Shown in pieces: positions 11,376 to 15,811 of a stretch of 15,811 bases of DNA. The notes under the pieces were generated by a model. The model worked only from the letters and a program-made list of their open reading frames with translations. It did not search any database and was not told the DNA's origin. The position numbers were made by a program, and so were the translations under genes. Position 1 is the first letter of the stretch. Each line of letters opens with the position of its first letter. The DNA is from Isohypsibius dastychi (Eukaryota > Tardigrada > Eutardigrada > Parachela > Isohypsibiidae): NCBI GenBank assembly GCA_034696485.1, contig JAQIWT010000722.1, positions 1-15,811 on the forward strand. Reading direction: 5' to 3'.

Positions 11376-11759
11376 TGTTTGTTTACAGATATCAAAGTTT
11401 TCCTGTATGTTTCAACCGTGAATTTCGAAATGACGATCAAACCGACATCTGCTAGACCTCCAAGCAACGACGCTCCCGTTCGAACCGTTTTCGAGCATGT
11501 GTGTCTGGTGAGCAGTCTTTGTCGAACATCTGACCAAAAAGCTCCGCTAAAACAAGGTACCGTCGATACAGCGAAGCGGGTGACTATTTACCATAACGTG
11601 CCGCCTTCCTCCAAAAGTGTTATTTTATTTATGCAAACCGGACGGAGGATCACAAACCGGTTTTTAGACTTACAAGTGCGATGTTCGATCTAAACTTACA
11701 CAGATAGCAGCAATGAATGAGTCCTATGTTCCAACCTATCTTCAGAGTATCAATTATCA
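11376..11759. promoter_or_regulatory. Divergent (head-to-head) promoter region
   Basis: This 384-bp interval separates the start codon of the minus-strand coiled-coil gene from that of the plus-strand kinesin-like gene, so it must hold both promoters unless one has distant upstream exons. An AT-rich stretch with TTTTATTTATGCAAA lies near 11621-11635. AAACCGG occurs twice within 30 bases, the second time as the perfect palindrome AAACCGGTTT (11654-11663). I looked for an RFX X-box, expected for ciliary genes, and found no convincing one. Transcription start sites cannot be set by eye. Confidence 0.5.
11430..11507 (+). CDS. Possible alternative first coding exon (uncertain)
   Basis: An ATG opens 26 codons (start MTIKPTSARPP, end FEHVCL) that run into GTGAGC, a good splice donor, in phase 0. 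An acceptor at CAGAG (11746-11747) would join it in frame to sequence just before the kinesin ATG, adding about 31 residues to the N-terminus. Read without splicing, the same frame continues to a stop at 11691-11693. It could equally be an upstream open frame in the 5' leader or chance. Confidence 0.25.
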
Positions 11760-14700
11760 ATGACGACCTCTAGAACGCAACCCGCCACGAGCCGGCAGGC
11801 GGTTCTCAGCGAAACACCCTTATCGAAAGCTAATATGGTAACCGGCAATGCATTGGCCGATGCCAATCCAGGCATTCCCGGAGTAACTGGGCACCAAGCA
11901 GATGGCACAGCCCTAAAGACCGAAAATCAAGTCCACACAAAACCGGTCAGGGAGCTCAACCACGGTTTAACGAAGTCTAGAGAGAATGCCAAATTGGATG
12001 TGCCCGGTCATGAGTTGTCAAACGCAGCTCTGGATAAACGATTCCACGATGCAACACTTCGCTCGAGCCATGCTACCGGAAAACGGATTAGAAAGAGCCA
12101 GAGCAAAGTTCTGAAAAATATCCGAAATGCAAATTCCTTTCCAAAACGCTTAAAATCAGTGCCGATCCCCGTGAGAGAACTTCCCAGAGTGAAGCCGACC
12201 AAGTTTGTGAGCGAGTCCAGCATCATATCAAACGAAAATGTGCGCCTCGTTTGTCGCATCAAGCCAACTACTTGGCATAATCAGGAGAGTCTAAGAATTG
12301 ACGAAAATCAACAGGTATTTGTTCTTCGCCTGAATGCCATATGAAAAATACGATTGGAATGAGCAGACTGTTCACATCGTTCAACCGGACAAATTACGGC
12401 CAGCGTCCAACGCCAACTGGAGGTTTTGGACTGACCGAGCATTTTACGGAGGCACCCAACAACAAGTTTTTGAAGAGACGCTGTTAGGACCCCTCCAGAA
12501 GGCACTGGACGGAGTGAGTAGTTTGGTTCTTCTGTGTGGTAGAAAAGGTACCGGCAAGACGTTCACCTCAAGGGGCGAGGAAGCTAACTTCGAATACCGT
12601 GGTATTCTGCCGAGGGGATTACAGCAAGTTTTTAAAGAAATCCGTTCTATGGAGAACGAATTTGATGTCCGTGTAAGGTGAGTTTCTATTTGCCTAGATA
12701 AGTAACATACTGTCAGCCAAGCCCTGAACTTGCAGCGTTTCATATTGTGATTTGTTTGGCGACACTTTCCTGGACTATCTGGGAGAACAATGGATTCAAA
12801 AAATAACTGTCAAAGATTATCATAATATTTCGTACGTTAATGAGATTGGGTACGCTCGCGTAACAAACGAGGAAGAAGCCCTGCTCGCGTTCTATCTGGT
12901 AAAAGAAAACCGACAATGGTATGCAAAACTGGTGATAATTGTGTTCACAGGGTAATCAAAACCGCGAATCGATGACGAAAGTCTTTCATGGAAAACCCTG
13001 TGAGAACCATACAATGTTTACCTTTTACTTCGAGGTTAGCCTTGTTTCATATTGCTGTTTTTCTCTTTCTTGATTTCATTACCTCATTGTTTTTCATGCT
13101 TGTTAGATTCACTCAAAGTTGTTGACGGATGAAGTATTCAAAGTTGCAAAAGTCAGCGTGGTTGAACTTGGAAACCTGACTAATTTGAAGCAGACCCCGG
13201 TGAGTTCAGAACTATCCGTAATAACAAAAAGCATAAGTATCTGTGTTCTGGTGTCAGATACCAGCAGTATCGGATATCAGCAGTATCGGATATCAATCTC
13301 ACCGGTATTTCATGACGAGGCAAACAATTATTGGAAATCATTTTTTCTGAAGAATTGTGAGAGGGGGAAAATTATATCAAAATAGAATATATCAATATAA
13401 AACATAAACTACCGTATTAAGAAATTTTAGGAAATATGGATACGAATTACTCTATCCTGCCGATAAATTGGAGGTAAAATGTTTTGGTTCAGAAAATCAG
13501 TACCGCATCAGGTCTGCTTACCAACCGGACCCCGCAGTCTTGATTGACTAAATCAAAACTCTACCTCCAGTTTATCGGCAAGATAGAGTACTTACACAAC
13601 CGATGTAATCTTCTTTTTGGTCAAGAATTTTTTCCATCGAGGAGTTTTAATATTTGTTCTCCTGCAACATTAAAGACCATCATTAACGCTTGTGAATATT
13701 CTCTGAATGCGCCATATTACCAAAACTGCACGAAAATATTGCTTTATTGTTTGGTAATTCTTCCCCGACCATTTCTGGGCTTGATCTTTCAGTTCATCAA
13801 CTATGAAACACATGAAATCCTCTTGGCAATCAACAAATCTTATGTATCATTGGAGCAAGCTATACTGATGCGGCTCGATGGCCGCTATCGACTGGCCGAA
13901 ATTCCATGCCGCCATTCCAAACTCGTATATTCGTTGAAAGACATCATTCGAAGCAGCACTGCGGCTTTTGTCATTGTGACCTGCATTTCTGGGAACGAGC
14001 ACCAGACTAAAGATTCGGTGAGTTTGAAAATGAGCATGCCGGCAAGGATAACCAATATTGTATTAAGATCGCGACTATGGAGTTTGCGAACCAGTTCAAA
14101 GGTCTCCATGTTAAACCTTGTCCAAACGCAATACCTGATCCAGAAGGAACTCAGAAGGCCTTAGTTGACCAAGTTGATTTACTCAAGATGGAGCTAAGAA
14201 TGTATGATTTATTGGTAATGACACCCTCCGGGAAAAAAGATCTCATTAGATTGATTGATTTGCTTTGCTGCAGAACTCAAAAGAACCCCTGGATTATGTT
14301 TCCCAGACCGGATTTCAGGATGTTTTCCGCGCAACACGGGAAGTCAAAGATTTTGTCGATGGGAAATCTGGGATTCCGAAATTCTCTACTTATCGGCACT
14401 TGGAAAGTTTTCTGCAGTTGTTGAAGAAAATGTCAAAGTAATAGTTTATGAGCATGATTACACCAGATTGATTCTTGTTTTCCCCAAGAGAGGGCGATCT
14501 GCCAACTGAGCCAACAGAGCAGCCAGATTCAATGCAAGGAAATCGTGACAACCAGCTAGCAATGGCAGTCGATATCGATGACGGAAAGGTGGGGATTACC
14601 AGTCATTTTCATTAAATGAACTCAACCGGATTTTAAGGCCAGCCCAGCTAAAGATTTCACCGATGTCGATGGCACGGGAGAGCTGGATGACAAAGACGGA

Positions 14701-15407
14701 ATCGGTGTCGGAAACGCACTGGGTGGAGCAAAAGGCAAAGGCGTGCGAAATCTGATGAAAAAGAAGCGTGAAGACAAAGCAAACAAACCAGAAAAACCAA
14801 GCGTGACTCCAAAAAAGAATGTTACGGGAAAGAAAGGAGCTAAAGATTCTGCTGGTTCACCAGTCAAAGATAACCTGCCTAATCGCCAACAAGAGGATCA
14901 AAAAAATTCCAAGGTGACATCCGATTCAGCTCGACTGTTCACAGGTTTGAGCAGTGAAAATTGAAGGTTGACGACACGACTGGAAAGTCGCCAGTTGATG
15001 GCAAATCAGATATGGCTCCGACACATGAGCTAAATGCGTCACGTGAATATACTGGACAAGCAATGAATCAATTGGGTGGTGCCACAAAGGAAGAAGCATA
15101 TAGGCTTTTTGTGAACAATACCCCCAATGGGGTGGAGCTCTTTCGGAGATCCGATGAGCAGCGCAGTAAGCAGTGTTTAGTGTTCGATCAAACAGATAAT
15201 AATTGTCGCGTGGTAGAAATTGTGTCCAGTCAGGAGAAGTCGGCTATGCAGTTACAACAAGCGATCAACAAATGGATCCACGATCTGGATTCGGAGAAAC
15301 TTCGGCTGAAGGAGTACGACGCCGAGCGAAATCGTTCATGTCATGTTACCAGTGGTGAAATTCCCATCGTGACTTTCGATGAGTACAAAGCAACCTATAA
15401 TGTTAAG
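11760..15407 (+). CDS. Kinesin-9 (KIF9/KIF6)-like protein with degenerate motor; 3' end not found
   Basis: Exons: 11760-12314, 12367-12677, 12736-12898, 12951-13034, 13107-13199, 13793-14017, 14068-14214, 14274-14437, 14489-14588, 14638-14913 and 14967-15407, with all phases consistent, giving 853 codons so far. Residues 1-159 form a basic, Ser/Lys/Arg-rich extension. The motor domain runs from about 160 (NVRLVCRIKP) to 485: P-loop GRKGTGKT at 243-250, a GNQNR stretch at 344-348, INKS at 415-418 and IPCRHSKL at 439-446. Switch I (normally SSRSH) reads PCENH at 359-363, and switch II (normally DLAGSE) reads ELGNLT at 391-396. The neck with LLKMELRMYDLL, the GELDDKDGIGVG segment and the later KEEAYRLF stretch followed by coiled coil match the kinesin-9 layout. 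Kinesin-9 proteins work on axonemal microtubules; this one may bind nucleotide but probably does not hydrolyse it. The donor AAG/GTGAAA at 15408 implies at least one further exon. Confidence 0.8.
12538..12561 (+). other. Kinesin P-loop (Walker A) codons
   Basis: The eight codons read GRKGTGKT. The family form is GQTGxGKT, so the core Gly, Lys and Thr that hold the ATP phosphates are kept, while Gln-Thr is replaced by Arg-Lys. This is the only one of the three nucleotide-sensing motifs of the motor that is preserved. Confidence 0.85.
13262..13293. repeat. 16-bp perfect tandem repeat, two copies
   Basis: CAGCAGTATCGGATAT occurs twice in a row (13262-13277 and 13278-13293) inside the enlarged kinesin intron. 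It is identical in both copies, so probably a recent slippage product. Confidence 0.9.
13448..13590. repeat. Long imperfect inverted repeat (hairpin-forming)
   Basis: The arm at 13448-13476 and the reverse complement of 13562-13590 match in 27 of 29 bases (TACTCTATC, then TGCCGATAAA, then TGGAGGTA), with partial match further inward. The loop is 85 bases. In RNA one of the two mismatches would be a G-U pair, so a stable stem is expected within the intron transcript. It may be the remains of a foldback or MITE-type element; no target duplication was identified. Confidence 0.75.
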
Positions 15408-15811
15408 GTGAAAATTTTCATGGCTGCCAGATCTTGATTAGTTTCCGGGCTGGTATGGTCCAGTAGTGCAAAGATGTCACTGAGAACGGTGCGAATGCGA
15501 TAGGGTTGAACCGGTCGGTCTGCCCCCCGGTCGGAATTTGCTTGCGTAGGAAACAGTTTTCAATCGTATGTTGGAACATAATCATAACGGATCGGAAAGC
15601 ATCTTCGATGTAAACCACTTGTGGCCTATATTTAGTTTGATCTAGTGCTGGTCGAACTGGACATCATAGGCGGGAAGTTTTGTTTTGACCCAGCTTGGTT
15701 TTTTTGAGTTACCAGGAAAACACCAATTCCCGGCAACATATTTCGCGTAAATAATCCCGACGCACCCCAAGCCCCCCCCCTCAGTCAGTCGTCTGGCCTA
15801 TCGGATACAAC
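15408..15811. other. End of window: intron or 3' region of the kinesin-like gene
   Basis: The plus-strand frame closes ten codons after the presumed donor at 15408. I could not find the expected C-terminal kinesin-9 exon on the plus strand before the window ends. The stretch contains one possible minus-strand exon (listed separately) and a 9-base C run at 15772-15780. Confidence 0.5.
15481..15625 (-). CDS. Possible minus-strand exon of an unidentified gene
   Basis: On the minus strand, AAATATAG (a possible acceptor) is followed by 48 codons of protein-like composition (begins PQVVYIEDAF, ends NPIAFAPFS) that reach GTGACA, a possible donor, in phase 0. Without splicing the frame continues 21 codons to a stop at 15418-15420. 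I do not recognise the family. If real, it is a gene convergent with, or antisense to, the 3' end of the kinesin-like gene. It could also be a chance open frame. Confidence 0.25.

Larger units (their letters stand above)
13200..13792 (+). other. Intron 5 of the kinesin-like gene (593 nt), repeat-bearing
   Basis: It starts with a consensus GTGAGT after a Pro codon and ends with GATCTTTCAG, both phase 0. Joining across it places the switch II region directly before the conserved INKS helix at the normal family spacing, so no coding exon seems to be missing. It holds a two-copy 16-bp tandem repeat and a long inverted repeat, listed separately. Other introns of the gene are 49-72 nt, so this one has been enlarged. 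Confidence 0.75.

Noticed and set aside
11453-11468. Possible RFX X-box (TAGACC, 4-base gap, AGCAAC) in the divergent promoter
   Set aside because: The right half fits RGYAAC, but the left half fails at two positions and the spacer is too long.
1-15811. CRISPR array, tRNA, rRNA or bacterial operon signals
   Set aside because: No regularly spaced repeats, no cloverleaf or rRNA-like segments were noticed, and gene structure is clearly spliced.

Overview
The window reads as nuclear DNA from a compact animal genome. Three spliced genes lie within about 14 kb. Most introns are only about 48-59 nt, with GT-AG ends and often weak AAG acceptors. One gene ends in a BCH (BNIP2/PRUNE2-type CRAL-TRIO) domain, a combination typical of animals. 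Another encodes a kinesin-9-like protein, a family tied to cilia and flagella. There is no bacterial operon, ribosome-binding-site or phage signature. GC is moderate. The phylum cannot be fixed by eye; a small-genome invertebrate (for example a tardigrade or another fast-evolving ecdysozoan, or a flatworm) would fit, but this is a guess.

Layout: 1-1561 is 5' flanking sequence with a diverged 111-bp tandem duplication and a GC-richer stretch just before the first gene. 1562-8832 (+) is a ten-exon gene for a predicted 1,557-residue protein: about 1,380 residues of acidic, Ser/Asp/Glu-rich, apparently disordered sequence followed by a BCH domain. I rebuilt its exons from splice sites and frame phase; they sum to 4,674 nt, an exact multiple of three. 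Its 1.07-kb intron carries a 290-bp MITE with 21-bp perfect terminal inverted repeats and a TTA target duplication. 8833-9168 is the gap between converging 3' ends. 9488-11375 (-) is a two-exon gene for a roughly 600-residue protein rich in predicted coiled coil that I do not recognise. 11376-11759 is a head-to-head promoter region. 11760 to at least 15407 (+) is a kinesin-9 (KIF9/KIF6)-like gene in at least eleven exons, whose 3' end lies beyond what I can place.

The most interesting point is the kinesin. Its P-loop is intact, but the switch I and switch II motifs have both been replaced, in an alignment that otherwise holds length for length, while the kinesin-9 neck and C-terminal region are kept. 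It looks like a nucleotide-binding but hydrolysis-defective pseudo-motor. It shares a short divergent promoter with the unknown coiled-coil gene, so the pair is a candidate co-expressed axonemal or microtubule module. This link is inference. The long acidic BCH protein resembles vertebrate PRUNE2/BMCC1 in architecture and carries a DPF/NPF cluster.
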